NCBI GenBank assembly: GCA_041916675.1 | Contig: JAYRZB010000004.1 | Coordinates: forward strand, 248,001 to 312,000 | DNA from: JAYRZB01 sp041916675 | GTDB taxonomy: Bacteria > Pseudomonadota > Alphaproteobacteria > Rhizobiales > Devosiaceae | Length of the DNA stretch: 64,000 nucleotides | Reading direction: 5' to 3' | In this document: positions 25,950 to 34,911 of the stretch, piece by piece | Layout of the letters: each line of letters starts with the position of its first letter | Position numbering within the stretch: position 1 is the stretch's first letter | Made by a program: the position numbers and the translations under genes | The notes under the pieces: model-generated | Told to the model about the DNA's origin: nothing | Seen by the model: the letters and a program-made list of their open reading frames with translations, nothing else | Databases searched by the model: none

Positions 25950-26776
25950 TGACCAAGATCGACGTGGATGGCCTCGCCAACCTTATGCGCGAGGCTGCCA
26001 AGGCCGAAATCATGCCCCGATTCCGCAAGCTGGGTGAGGGCGACGTGCGGGTCAAATCCGAGGCGACCGACCTCGTCACCGAGGCAGATGAATCTGCCGA
26101 GCGGATGATGAAGGCGCATATGGACGCCGTCATTCCGGGTGCCCTGTTTGTGGGCGAGGAGTCTGCAACCGCCGACCCGACACTGCTCGACAAGCTTGAA
26201 ACGGCCGACCTTGCTGTGATTGTCGACCCGGTGGATGGCACGCTTAATTTTGCGGGAGGCATGCCGCTTTTCATGGTCATGGCAGCCGTCGTCAGCAAAG
26301 GCGAGTCGGTTGCAGGAGTGCTCTATGATCCGATCTGCGATGAATTCACCTATGCTGAAAAGGGCTCAGGGGCCTTTGTGCGCCATGGCGATGGACAGCC
26401 TTCGCGCGTGCGGGTGGCCGATCCTGTTCCTCTTGCAAAGATGGTTGGCACGGCTTCGGTTGCCTCGCTCAAGCCCGACGTAAAGCCTGTCGTCATGCAG
26501 AACCTTGCCAAGGTGCGCATGGCCTCGTCGTTCCGTTGCGCTGGTCACGAATATCGCCTGCTGGCAGCCGGGCAGTTGCACTATACCATGTTCCGCAAGC
26601 TGTTGCCGTGGGATCACGTTCCCGGCTGTGTCATCGCACAAGAGGCCGGTGCCCACGTGGCCAAGCTCGATGGCACGCCCTACCGCGCGACTGATCGCAA
26701 GGGTGGGTTGCTGCTGGCCAGCGATATCGACAGCTGGACGCAACTGCGCGACGAAGTCTTCCCCGTCAGCATTTGA
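25949..26776 (+). CDS. Inositol monophosphatase family protein
   Basis: 275 residues of the IMPase/FBPase superfamily: GEES at about residue 71, the DPVDGTLNFAGG metal-binding motif, and WDHVPGCVIAQEAGA near the C-terminus. Members in this branch act on inositol phosphate, histidinol phosphate or PAP; the exact substrate is not readable. The ATG at 25949 shares bases with the ttcA stop, and the gene converges on the Bcr-type MFS gene 18 bases downstream. Confidence 0.88.
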   Translation: MTKIDVDGLANLMREAAKAEIMPRFRKLGEGDVRVKSEATDLVTEADESAERMMKAHMDAVIPGALFVGEESATADPTLLDKLETADLAVIVDPVDGTLNFAGGMPLFMVMAAVVSKGESVAGVLYDPICDEFTYAEKGSGAFVRHGDGQPSRVRVADPVPLAKMVGTASVASLKPDVKPVVMQNLAKVRMASSFRCAGHEYRLLAAGQLHYTMFRKLLPWDHVPGCVIAQEAGAHVAKLDGTPYRATDRKGGLLLASDIDSWTQLRDEVFPVSI

Positions 26777-26794
26777 TGGCTGGTGAGGCGGGGC

Positions 26795-28045
26795 TCAATG
26801 CCCCGCTTCCGCCCCCTGCCGGTATTCAGGGCTGACGCCGAACAGCTTGCCCTTCTCGGCAATGAGGGCGCAGGTCACAGCGACCACCCCGGCAACGAAG
26901 TATCCTGCCACCACCGGCGTGATCGTGCCATTGAATTGGTGGCCAATGAATGCTCCCAGCACCGCCCCACCCACCGTTTGCATGAAGCCGAACGACGATG
27001 CTGCCGTTCCTGCAACCGCACCAAGCGGTTCCATCGAAAGCGCATTCATGTTCGATGAGGCGGTGCCGAACATCACCATGATCAGCGATAGCAGACAGAA
27101 GAATACCGGTAGCGGCACAGGGCCGAACAGGCTCAACACTAGCAACAGGCCTGAGCTCGTAACGTAGACCACCATGCCGCCGTGGGCGAGCCGACGCATG
27201 CCGAAGCGCCCCACAAGCCGGGAATTCATGAACGACGAGACCGCCATCAGGCCCGCCATACCGGCAAATGCCACCGGAAACAGTGGTCCAAGGCCATAGA
27301 CGTCCACATAGATCTGCTGGCTGGTGTTGATGAAGCCAAAGAGGGCCGCCAACGTCACCGTGTTGGCGATCGAATAGCTCAGCGCCATGCGGTTGGTGAA
27401 CACGATGCGGAAGCCGTCGATAACGGCCCCCACGCTCAATGGCCGCTGGTTTTCGGGCTTGAGGGTTTCTGGCAGCCGCAGGTAGGCCCAAAGGCCGATG
27501 ATGCCTGCGAGCACGCCCATGAACACAAAGATCGTCTGCCACGGGCCAATCAGCAACAGCACCTGTCCAACGCTCGGCGCCACGATCGGTACCGCCATGA
27601 ACACCATGAACACCAGCGAGCTGACCTCAGCCATGGCGCGTCCGGAGAAGCGGTCACGCACCGCCGATTGTGCGATCACCCGCGTTCCGGCAGCGCCGAT
27701 GCCCTGGACGAAGCGCAGGGCAAGCAGGGTCGCAAAGTTCGGCGCAATGATCGCGGCCAGCGCGGCTGTGATATAAATTGCCATGCCCACCAGTAGAGGT
27801 GGGCGGCGACCGAACCGGTCCGACAGCGGGCCATAGGCCAATTGCGCCACGCCAAAGCCAATCAGGTAGGCGCTCAGCACAAACTGCCTGTCGTTCTCGT
27901 TCGCGACGTTCAGCGCCGCACCCATATAGGGCAGGGCCGGCAGCATTACATCCACCGCAATTGCATTGAGCGCCATAAGGGCTGCCACAAGGGCAATGAA
28001 CTCGGGGCGGGAAATGACCCGCTCGGTCAATGAGGTCGATGTCAT
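26795..28045 (-). CDS. Bcr/CflA-type multidrug efflux MFS transporter
   Basis: 416 residues with twelve transmembrane segments. The Bcr/CflA hallmarks are YGPLSDRFGRRPPLLVGM in the loop after helix 2, and RFVQGIGAAGTRVIAQSAVRD at helix 4 (motif C-like region, drug/proton antiport). Likely exports drugs or amino acid derivatives by proton exchange. Downstream of another MFS gene with a 105-base gap that holds a large stem-loop. Confidence 0.88.
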   Translation of the reverse strand: MTSTSLTERVISRPEFIALVAALMALNAIAVDVMLPALPYMGAALNVANENDRQFVLSAYLIGFGVAQLAYGPLSDRFGRRPPLLVGMAIYITAALAAIIAPNFATLLALRFVQGIGAAGTRVIAQSAVRDRFSGRAMAEVSSLVFMVFMAVPIVAPSVGQVLLLIGPWQTIFVFMGVLAGIIGLWAYLRLPETLKPENQRPLSVGAVIDGFRIVFTNRMALSYSIANTVTLAALFGFINTSQQIYVDVYGLGPLFPVAFAGMAGLMAVSSFMNSRLVGRFGMRRLAHGGMVVYVTSSGLLLVLSLFGPVPLPVFFCLLSLIMVMFGTASSNMNALSMEPLGAVAGTAASSFGFMQTVGGAVLGAFIGHQFNGTITPVVAGYFVAGVVAVTCALIAEKGKLFGVSPEYRQGAEAGH

Positions 28046-28092
28046 GATGGAATCCAGATCGCCGTCATTGCGGCTATTGCAGAAATGATGAT

Positions 28093-28134
28093 CGCCCGGC
28101 GCAAGCTTGGCAAGGCCAATGTCTGCGCCGGGCG
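28093..28134. repeat. Strong stem-loop between two MFS genes
   Basis: CGCCCGGCGCA (28093-28103) pairs perfectly with TGCGCCGGGCG (28124-28134); the 20-base loop has its own TTGGC/GCCAA pairing. It begins 16 bases past the stop of the minus-strand MFS gene at 28151, so it can end that transcript, though no T-run follows. It may alternatively be a dispersed palindromic unit. Confidence 0.65.
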
Positions 28135-28150
28135 TTATGAGTGACTTCAG

Positions 28151-29380
28151 TCAGGCAATCGCTGGCTGAAATGTCTGTGATTTCAATTCGCGGATCGGCA
28201 GGTGCAGCGCGGCTGAGCCGAGCCCGAGGATGATCCCGAGGTACCAGACAATCGCATAAGAGCCTGTATGGTCGAATACGAACCCGCCCAGCCACACGCC
28301 GGTAAACGACCCGATCTGGTGTGACAGGAAGGCGATGCCGTAGAGCATGCCCATATAGCGTGCTCCGAAGAACAATGACACCAATCCAGCCGTCAGCGGC
28401 ACTGTGGACAGCCAAAGCAATCCCATGGCGGCCGAGAACACATAGGCCGTCACTTCGGTAACCGGGAACAGCATGAAAAGGCCGAATGCGATAGCGCGGG
28501 AGAAGTAAATCGTCGCCAGCAGCATCTGCTTGGGCAGGCGGCCACCCAGATAGCCCGCGCTCAACGATCCGATAATATTGAACAGCCCGATCACCGCAAT
28601 CGACCAGCTTCCCACAGCAGGGCTTAGCCCGCACGAGACCAGGTAGGCGGGCATATGGACATTGATGAAGGCGATGTGGAAGCCGCAGACAAAAAAGCCG
28701 ATCACCAGCAGGCGATAGGAGCCATAGCCCCATGCGCGCGCCAGAGCCGTCATGAACTTCAGGTCTGCCTGTCCGCTGGTGTTCTCAGTCTTGCCGCGGA
28801 TCGCGTAAGCGAAAGGGATAGCCAGCACCAGGATGAAGGCGAGGTAAAGGATTGCCTGTTCCCAGCCGAATGCACTGATGAATGCCTGCCCAAGCGGGGC
28901 AAAGGCGAACTGGCCGAACGAAGATGCTGCCGTTGCAATGCCGAAGTAGAAGCTGCGTTTTTCAACCGGCACATTGCGGCCGAACGCTGCCATGACAATC
29001 GAGAACGACGATACTGCAATCCCGACGCCGGTGATCACCCCGGCGCTGACGGTCATCCAGCCCGCATCGGGAGAAATCGTCATCAAGAACAAACCGAGCG
29101 CATAAAGCAGCAGCCCGCCAACCACCACTTTGCCGGTACCATACTTGTCGGCAAAACCGCCGGCAAACGGCTGGGCAATGCCCCAGGCCAGGTTCTGGAT
29201 CGCCATGGCCATGCCCCAGGATTCACGGGTCAGGCCCAGGTCAGTCGTAATGGGAATGGTGAAAAGCCCGAAAGAGGTGCGCACGCCATTGGTCACCGCC
29301 GCGATCAGGCAACCGGCGACTACGATGACAAGCAGGGGCACAGCCGCAGAGCGGGGGCGCGTCAGAGCAACTTCAGACAT
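28151..29380 (-). CDS. MFS transporter, monocarboxylate/oxalate-formate antiporter-like
   Basis: 409 residues, twelve predicted helices. GVRTSFGLFTIPITTDLGLTRE in helix 1, WGIAQPFAGGFADKYGTGKVVVGG in the first loop, and GVGIAVSSFSIVMAAFGR are typical of the OFA/MCT branch that carries organic acids. The substrate is not determinable. A perfect 7-bp-arm palindrome lies 64 bases upstream (29445-29460), a probable regulatory site. Confidence 0.85.
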   Translation of the reverse strand: MSEVALTRPRSAAVPLLVIVVAGCLIAAVTNGVRTSFGLFTIPITTDLGLTRESWGMAMAIQNLAWGIAQPFAGGFADKYGTGKVVVGGLLLYALGLFLMTISPDAGWMTVSAGVITGVGIAVSSFSIVMAAFGRNVPVEKRSFYFGIATAASSFGQFAFAPLGQAFISAFGWEQAILYLAFILVLAIPFAYAIRGKTENTSGQADLKFMTALARAWGYGSYRLLVIGFFVCGFHIAFINVHMPAYLVSCGLSPAVGSWSIAVIGLFNIIGSLSAGYLGGRLPKQMLLATIYFSRAIAFGLFMLFPVTEVTAYVFSAAMGLLWLSTVPLTAGLVSLFFGARYMGMLYGIAFLSHQIGSFTGVWLGGFVFDHTGSYAIVWYLGIILGLGSAALHLPIRELKSQTFQPAIA

Positions 29381-29444
29381 TTTGGATTCTCAAATGATCT
29401 GGCACATCTTCGCGCCGCTCGATCATTCATGCAAACGATATTCG

Positions 29445-29460
29445 GTGATGCTTGCATCAC
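29445..29460. promoter_or_regulatory. Palindrome upstream of the MFS gene
   Basis: GTGATGC-TT-GCATCAC is a perfect 7-bp inverted repeat located 64 bases upstream of the MFS start at 29380. Its position suits an operator for that gene. No regulator gene is adjacent, so the binding protein is unknown. Confidence 0.45.
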
Positions 29461-29473
29461 TCGAATTGATGTA

Positions 29474-29497
29474 CCGGGGCCTCACTCAACGCCCCGG
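29474..29497 (-). terminator. Stem-loop downstream of grxD
   Basis: CCGGGGC (29474-29480) and GCCCCGG (29491-29497) form a perfect stem with a 10-base loop, 10 bases past the grxD stop on the minus strand. There is no T-run, so termination may depend on the GC stem alone. Confidence 0.6.
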
Positions 29498-29506
29498 CAG
29501 CAGAAC

Positions 29507-29842
29507 TTACGCAGGCTGCTTGACGTTGATGCCAACACTGCTGAGATGTGCCTGCAATTCACCAGACTGGAACATCTCGCGCACGATATCCGCGCCGCCG
29601 ATGAACTCGCCCTTCACATAGAGCTGGGGAATGGTCGGCCAGTTGGTGTATGCCTTGATCCCGTCCCGCAGTTCGGAGCTTTCGAGCACATTGGCGCTTG
29701 AGTATTCGAGGCCCAGATAATTCAGGATCTGCACGACCTGGCCCGAGAACCCGCACTGCGGAAAATCCGGCGATCCCTTCATGAACAGGAAAACGTCGTT
29801 GTTCTTCACTTTGTCGTCGATGAATGCGTTGATGTCGCTCAT
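29507..29842 (-). CDS. grxD: Monothiol glutaredoxin, CGFS type
   Basis: 111 residues with active-site FPQCGFSGQVVQIL and the GSH-binding WPTIPQLYVKGEFIGGADI. CGFS glutaredoxins bind a [2Fe-2S] cluster with glutathione and hand it on; they form a heterocomplex with BolA, whose gene lies 0.4 kb upstream on the same strand. The frame is open to 29956 but the MSDINAFIDDKV start at 29842 matches the family. Confidence 0.93.
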   Translation of the reverse strand: MSDINAFIDDKVKNNDVFLFMKGSPDFPQCGFSGQVVQILNYLGLEYSSANVLESSELRDGIKAYTNWPTIPQLYVKGEFIGGADIVREMFQSGELQAHLSSVGINVKQPA

Positions 29843-29952
29843 GAGAGTGCCTTTCTGTCCGAATGGGGACCTTGCCCCTAAATAGGCCCTAAGAATGCCG
29901 ATGTCGAGTTTATCATCGTCATTTGACGATAGGCGCGGCAAGAGCTTCTCGT

Positions 29953-30273
29953 TCACTTGGCCAGCGATCGGGAACTTCCAAGTCCGGCAAGTACTTCAGC
30001 AGGAATTCTAAGTTCCTGAATCACGTCGCGGTGCGAGCGGAAGCCACACAATTCACGCTGCACGAAATAGCCCCACACCGCTTTCTGCGCCTTCAACAGC
30101 GCAGTGTCACGAAGCCCCGGGCCGGATTCGAGCGCCGCGATGGCCGCAATGACCTGCCGCTCGGCCTCACCAAGCGAAGAGGCGCGCTCGGCGATGATCT
30201 CGCTGTCAATGGCCGCCGTGCCCGCTTCCGGGTGCACCATGCGGATCAGGTCAAGCGAGTCGCGCAGCGTCAC
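29953..30273 (-). CDS. Small conserved protein between bolA and grxD (DUF6665-like)
   Basis: 106 residues, mostly helical and soluble. The C-terminal block (KAVWGYFVQRELCGFRSHRDV) resembles a small alphaproteobacterial family that I recall as DUF6665; that name should be checked. It carries one Cys in LCGF. It is 5 bases downstream of bolA and 110 bases upstream of grxD, so it belongs to their transcription unit and may work in Fe-S or regulatory chemistry with them; there is no direct evidence of a function. Confidence 0.75.
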   Translation of the reverse strand: MTLRDSLDLIRMVHPEAGTAAIDSEIIAERASSLGEAERQVIAAIAALESGPGLRDTALLKAQKAVWGYFVQRELCGFRSHRDVIQELRIPAEVLAGLGSSRSLAK

Positions 30274-30278
30274 TGCAT

Positions 30279-30512
30279 TTAGTCCGGAACGTTGGTCTGC
30301 AAGGCCAGGGCGTGCAGCGCGCCACCCATGTCGCCTTGCAGTGCTTCATAGACCAGCTTGTGCTGTTGTACCCGCGTCTTGCCGCGGAATTGTTCGGAAA
30401 TCACGGTTGCAGCCCAATGGTCGCCATCTCCCGCCAAATCACGAATTTCGATAGTCGCGTCGGGCAGGGCCGCCTTGATGCGGCGTTCAATTTCGGCGGC
30501 AGCCATCGGCAT
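30279..30512 (-). CDS. bolA: BolA family protein
   Basis: 77 residues covering the compact BolA domain: AAEIERRIKAALPDATIEIRD, the loop GDGDHWAATVIS, and the helix-turn KTRVQQHKLVYEAL with the conserved cluster-ligand His. BolA proteins partner CGFS glutaredoxins to sense or traffic [2Fe-2S] clusters. The sequence with DHWA and QHKLVYEAL fits the BolA/YrbA-like class common in rhizobia. First gene of a bolA-DUF6665-grxD unit, near the end of the purine gene region as in other rhizobiales. Confidence 0.92.
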   Translation of the reverse strand: MPMAAAEIERRIKAALPDATIEIRDLAGDGDHWAATVISEQFRGKTRVQQHKLVYEALQGDMGGALHALALQTNVPD

Positions 30513-30570
30513 TTTCGTTCCCCGTCAGGTTCTTTTTAGATATCGCATGCGCCCGATGGGGCTTCAAGCA

Positions 30571-31170
30571 TCAGGGCTTGGCGGCCGGCATGGTGCAGCA
30601 GGTGCCGTCCGAGCGGGTGGAAAAGTTTGCAAGGATGAAATCGACCATTGGCCGGGCATCGGCCGCCACGCTGAGCTCGGTCAGGCATTCAACGGCGTAA
30701 GAGCGCCCGCCGTCGTTCGCCTCGGCATGCACGATGCTCAGCGGCACGCCGAGCGGCGAACCCGTGGATTGGCCTTCATAGATCAGCGCCGGACCGCTCT
30801 GGAATTGGGTCACACCCTGACTAGTGAGCTGAAAGCCGGGGAAATCGGGCAACCAGATTGCTTCCACCACGCTGCGATCCAATGCGGCCAACGCGCCCTG
30901 TGCATCCCATTGTGCCGCCGCGCCATCAACGATTAGCACATCGCACTGCAGCGGAGCATCGGGGTGGCGCAGGGTCATGACGGTGGTTTCACTGCCGTCG
31001 TCCTCGACCTTGAGCACGTCGGGATAGAACACGGTGTAAGGACGATCTTCTGTCAGGCCGCGATCCGATTTGATCTCGGCCTGCGGCTGATCCTGGGCAA
31101 TTGCCTGAAATGGCAGTGTGGCGGCCAGCGCCAGCACCAACAATGTTTTGGCTTTGGGGAAAAATTGCAT
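30571..31170 (-). CDS. Secreted protein of unknown function
   Basis: 199 residues beginning MQFFPKAKTLLVLALAATLPFQAIAQ, a signal peptide with cleavage after AIA/QA. The mature part has about four Cys (PLQCDVLIV, YAVECLTEL and GTCCTMPA), enough for disulfides in the periplasm. I do not recognise the family. A GTG two codons earlier (31176) is possible. It lies between purL and bolA on their strand, 117 bases after the purL stop and past a stem-loop. Confidence 0.65.
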   Translation of the reverse strand: MQFFPKAKTLLVLALAATLPFQAIAQDQPQAEIKSDRGLTEDRPYTVFYPDVLKVEDDGSETTVMTLRHPDAPLQCDVLIVDGAAAQWDAQGALAALDRSVVEAIWLPDFPGFQLTSQGVTQFQSGPALIYEGQSTGSPLGVPLSIVHAEANDGGRSYAVECLTELSVAADARPMVDFILANFSTRSDGTCCTMPAAKP

Positions 31171-31258
31171 GATCACTCAACTCCGTTTCCCGCTCTCTGG
31201 CATGGCTTTGTGGCCAGATTGGCGCGGCGGGCCTGATATCTTTCACGGGGCGAGCAAT

Positions 31259-31282
31259 CAGCGCCGGATTGGTCCGGCGCTG
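31259..31282 (-). terminator. purL downstream stem-loop
   Basis: CAGCGCCGG (31259-31267) pairs perfectly with CCGGCGCTG (31274-31282) across a 6-base loop, 5 bases after the purL stop. No T-run; probably the end of the purine transcript. Confidence 0.65.
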
Positions 31283-31287
31283 ACGAT

Positions 31288-33507
31288 CTATCCCGCCATA
31301 TACTCGGGGAACCAACCCTCGAAGGCGGCCTTGAGCGCGCTCACTGGCAATGGCCGAGCCTCGCCCAGCACCAACTCAGTGCCGCCGGTCGTACCGATCC
31401 ACGGCGCAAAGATTCCGGCTTCGCGCACTTCAGTCATGAAGGCCGAGAACGCCTCGATATCGCTGTAGTCCTTGATCGTAACCAGATACCGCCCCTGGTC
31501 CTCGCCGAAGAATACCGGAATCGGGTCTTCGTCGTTGAGCTGGTTCACCTTGGCGCCGATGCCGGAGGCGATCGCCATTTCGGCTAGCCCCACAGCCAGC
31601 CCGCCGTCGGACAGGTCGTGCACGGCGGTCGCAACGCCAGTGCGGATCAGGTTGCGCACGAAGTCGCCAACACGCTTTTCGTGCGCCAGGTCAACCGGCG
31701 GCGGCGGGCCTTCGCGGCGGCCGTGCAGGTCGCGCAGATAGATCGACTGGCCCAGATGCGTGCCCCAGCGGGCCGGGGCGCCAAACAGCAGGATCAGGTC
31801 ACCTTCACCGGCAAAGCCGATGCGGGTCATCTTGTCCCAGTCGGGCAGCAGCCCCACGCCACCAATCGTCGGGGTGGGCAGGATGCCCTTGCCGTTGGTT
31901 TCGTTGTATAGCGACACGTTGCCCGACACGATCGGGAATTCCAGCGCCCGGCAGGCTTCACCGATACCCTTGATGGCATGGACCAGTTGCCCCATGATTT
32001 CGGGGCGTTCGGGGTTGCCGAAGTTGAGATTGTCGGTTGCGGCCAGCGGTTCCGCGCCGACCGCGGTCAGGTTGCGCCAGGCTTCGGCCACAGCCTGCTT
32101 GCCGCCTTCATAGGCGTCAGCCTCGCAATAGCGCGGGGTTACGTCCGAGGTGAAGGCCAGCGCCTTCTTCTCGTGGCCTTCTACGCGGATCACGCCGGAA
32201 TCACCGCCCGGCCGCTGCAGCGAATTGCCCTGGATCCAGGTGTCATACTGCTCATAGACCCAGCGCCGCGAAGCGAGAGCCGGCGATCCGATCATTTTGA
32301 GCAAAGCATCGGCCACGTCATATTGCGGCACGTCGGTCAATGCCGCCGGAACCACCGGTGGTGTCCACGGCCGGTCATATTCCGGTGCCTCGTCACCGAG
32401 TTCCTTGATCGGCAGGTTGGCCACTTCCTGGCCTTGCCACATCACGCGGAAGCGCAGATCGTCGGTCGTGTGGCCGACGGTGGCAAAGTCGAGTTCCCAC
32501 TTCTCGAATACCGCCCGGGCGGCGGCCTCCTTTTCGGGATGCAGCACCATGAGCATGCGCTCCTGGCTTTCCGACAGCATCATCTCATAGGGCGTCATGT
32601 TGATTTCGCGCACCGGCACGTTGTCGAGGTTCAATTCCACCCCGAGATCACCCTTGGCGCCCATTTCAACTGCCGAGCAAGTCAACCCAGCCGCGCCCAT
32701 ATCCTGGATCGCAATCACGGCCCCCGTCTTCATCAGCTCAAGGCAGGCTTCCAGCAGGCGCTTTTCGGTGAAGGGGTCGCCAACCTGAACCGTGGGGCGC
32801 TTCTCGTCGATATCGTCGCCGAACTCGGCCGAAGCCATCGTCGCCCCGCCCACGCCATCGCGCCCGGTCTTGGCACCGAGATAAACCACAGGCAGGCCGA
32901 CGCCTTCGGCTTTGGAATAGAAGATCTTGTCGGTGTCAGCCAAGCCCGCCGCAAAAGCGTTGACCAGGATATTGCCGTTGTAGCGCGGATCGAACTCCAC
33001 CTCGCCGGCAACCGTTGGTACGCCGAACGAATTGCCATAGCCGCCAACCCCGGCCACCACACCTGAGACCAGATGCCGGGTCTTTTCGTGTTCGGGCGCG
33101 CCGAAGCGCAGGGCGTTCATGGCCGCCACCGGCCGCGCACCCATGGTGAACACATCCCGGAGGATGCCGCCAACGCCCGTCGCCGCACCCTGATAAGGTT
33201 CGATGTAAGAAGGGTGATTGTGGCTTTCCATCTTGAAAACAATGGCCTGCCCGTCGCCGATATCGACAACACCGGCATTCTCGCCCGGCCCCTGGATCAC
33301 GCGCGGACCGCTCGTCGGCAAGGTCTTGAGCCATTTCTTGGACGATTTGTAGGAGCAGTGCTCGTTCCACATCGCCGAGAAAATACCGAGCTCGGTATAG
33401 GTCGGTACCCGCCCGATCAGATCGAGGATTTTCTGGTATTCATCAGGCTTGAGCCCGTGGTCGGCAACCAGTTTGGGCGTAATGTCGATGTTGTTCTGAA
33501 AGGTCAT
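31288..33507 (-). CDS. purL: Phosphoribosylformylglycinamidine synthase subunit PurL
   Basis: 739 residues, the small-type PurL that works with separate PurQ and PurS (amidation of FGAR to FGAM, step 4 of purine synthesis). Landmarks: MWNEHCSYKSSKKWLK near residue 48, VFKMESHNHPSYIEPYQGAATGVGGI (given in family form), GDPFTEKRLLEACLEL, and IQDMGAAGLTCSAVEMG. The start ATG at 33507 overlaps the stop of the upstream membrane-protein gene (TGATG), so its translation is coupled to it. Transcript ends at a stem-loop at 31259. Confidence 0.96.
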   Translation of the reverse strand: MTFQNNIDITPKLVADHGLKPDEYQKILDLIGRVPTYTELGIFSAMWNEHCSYKSSKKWLKTLPTSGPRVIQGPGENAGVVDIGDGQAIVFKMESHNHPSYIEPYQGAATGVGGILRDVFTMGARPVAAMNALRFGAPEHEKTRHLVSGVVAGVGGYGNSFGVPTVAGEVEFDPRYNGNILVNAFAAGLADTDKIFYSKAEGVGLPVVYLGAKTGRDGVGGATMASAEFGDDIDEKRPTVQVGDPFTEKRLLEACLELMKTGAVIAIQDMGAAGLTCSAVEMGAKGDLGVELNLDNVPVREINMTPYEMMLSESQERMLMVLHPEKEAAARAVFEKWELDFATVGHTTDDLRFRVMWQGQEVANLPIKELGDEAPEYDRPWTPPVVPAALTDVPQYDVADALLKMIGSPALASRRWVYEQYDTWIQGNSLQRPGGDSGVIRVEGHEKKALAFTSDVTPRYCEADAYEGGKQAVAEAWRNLTAVGAEPLAATDNLNFGNPERPEIMGQLVHAIKGIGEACRALEFPIVSGNVSLYNETNGKGILPTPTIGGVGLLPDWDKMTRIGFAGEGDLILLFGAPARWGTHLGQSIYLRDLHGRREGPPPPVDLAHEKRVGDFVRNLIRTGVATAVHDLSDGGLAVGLAEMAIASGIGAKVNQLNDEDPIPVFFGEDQGRYLVTIKDYSDIEAFSAFMTEVREAGIFAPWIGTTGGTELVLGEARPLPVSALKAAFEGWFPEYMAG

Positions 33508-34139
33508 CAGGTATTCCGGCGCGGGAGGGTCTTGTCGGCGAAAACGGCGACGGCGAACAGGGCTGTCAATCCTGCAGCCACCAGCAGAATGCTCACAAGC
33601 ACCGGACCATAGCCGAGCTTGTGGGCTTCAAGGATTGGGTAGGGGTATTCGTTGATCATGGCGCCACGCGCCATGACATAGGCCAGGTAGATCAGCGACG
33701 GGATCAGCATCACTGGCACCGCGGCCCATGCGACTGGGCCGCGGCGGCCCGCCAGCGCCCACCAGGCAACATAAACGATCGGCGTGACGTAGTGCAGGCT
33801 GATGTCAGCGACTTTGAAGAGGCCCTGCGGGTCCCAGATTCCCGACAGAAGCAGGTGATAGAACACCATGACCAGCACCATCACTCCGGCCATCATGGCT
33901 CGCGTGGTTGCAGTGCGGAACCAGCCAAGCCAGCCCCAGGGCACCAGGTCCGAAAGGTAAACCAGCACCAGCGTCAGGTTGGTGAGGATGGTAAAGAAGC
34001 TGAAAAAACGCACCAGCGCCGCAGGCAGGCTCAGCCCATTGGCCAGATATGCCGGGATCGAGAGCCAAAACTGCAGGATCAGCGCCGCCGCGCCGACCAG
34101 AAACCCGACCAGCGTCAGCAAGCGCCCCGCGTTCATCAT
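33507..34139 (-). CDS. Pr6Pr-family integral membrane protein, coupled inside the purine operon
   Basis: 210 residues with six or seven hydrophobic helices: the first is LLTLVGFLVGAAALILQFWL, followed by the family's ALVRFFSFFTILTNLTLVLVYL. The family name Pr6Pr refers to a small membrane protein with no known activity. Its start overlaps the purQ stop (ATGATGA at 34134-34139) and its stop overlaps the purL start (TGATG), so three genes are translated in a chain. The placement implies co-expression with purine synthesis, but a transport or regulatory link is untested. Confidence 0.8.
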   Translation of the reverse strand: MMNAGRLLTLVGFLVGAAALILQFWLSIPAYLANGLSLPAALVRFFSFFTILTNLTLVLVYLSDLVPWGWLGWFRTATTRAMMAGVMVLVMVFYHLLLSGIWDPQGLFKVADISLHYVTPIVYVAWWALAGRRGPVAWAAVPVMLIPSLIYLAYVMARGAMINEYPYPILEAHKLGYGPVLVSILLVAAGLTALFAVAVFADKTLPRRNT

Positions 34140-34801
34140 GCGACCTGCAGCAGGCCCGAAAACAGGGCCCGGCCGTCGATGCCGCCATGGGCGCTTTCAA
34201 TCAGGTTTTCCGGGTGCGGCATCAGCCCGAGCACGGTCCTCGCCTCGTTAAAGATGCCGGCGATATTGTTCAAGGAGCCATTCGGATTGGTGCCGTTGGC
34301 GTAGCGGAAGGCGACCTGGCCGTTGCCTTCGATGCGCTTGAGCGTTTCGGAATCGGCGAAGTAATTGCCGTCGTGGTGCGCAACGGGACAGCGGATGATC
34401 TGGCCCTGGGCATAACCCTGCGTGAAAACGCTCTGGTTGTTGGCCACTTCCAGCTCGACTTCGCGGCATACGAAACGCAGCGAGGCGTTGCGCATCAGCG
34501 CGCCCGACAGCAGCCCTGCCTCGGTGATGATCTGGAAGCCGTTGCAGACCCCCATCACCTTCCCGCCGCGCGCTACATGGGCCCGCACGCCATCCATGAT
34601 CGGCGAGCGTGCGGCGATGGCGCCGGAGCGGAGATAATCGCCATACGAGAAGCCGCCTGGGATGACGACGAGGTCAACATCGGGCAGGGCGCTGTCTTTG
34701 TGCCAGACGATGGCAGGCGCCTTGCCGGAGACCTTGGTCAGCGCCGCGATCATGTCGCGGTCGCGATTGGAACCGGGAAACACGATGACTGCTGATTTCA
34801 T
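34136..34801 (-). CDS. purQ: Phosphoribosylformylglycinamidine synthase subunit PurQ
   Basis: 221 residues, the glutaminase subunit of the FGAM synthase complex. It starts SAVIVFPGSNRDRDM, has the class I amidotransferase nucleophile in VMGVCNGFQIITEAGLL, and the His/Glu pair in GLMPHPENLIE. It supplies ammonia to PurL through PurS. Overlaps the Pr6Pr gene downstream by 4 bases; upstream there is a 110-base gap to the acyltransferase gene, and purS lies beyond that. Confidence 0.96.
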   Translation of the reverse strand: MKSAVIVFPGSNRDRDMIAALTKVSGKAPAIVWHKDSALPDVDLVVIPGGFSYGDYLRSGAIAARSPIMDGVRAHVARGGKVMGVCNGFQIITEAGLLSGALMRNASLRFVCREVELEVANNQSVFTQGYAQGQIIRCPVAHHDGNYFADSETLKRIEGNGQVAFRYANGTNPNGSLNNIAGIFNEARTVLGLMPHPENLIESAHGGIDGRALFSGLLQVA

Positions 34802-34911
34802 CGGTTAGTCCTCGCAGCGGTGTGGAATGGGCGTCTTTTCGGGAGTCTTTGCCCAAAAGGCAAGGGGCGAGATGCAATATCCCGCCCCGCATCCCTACTT
34901 TGCCCGGAAAT

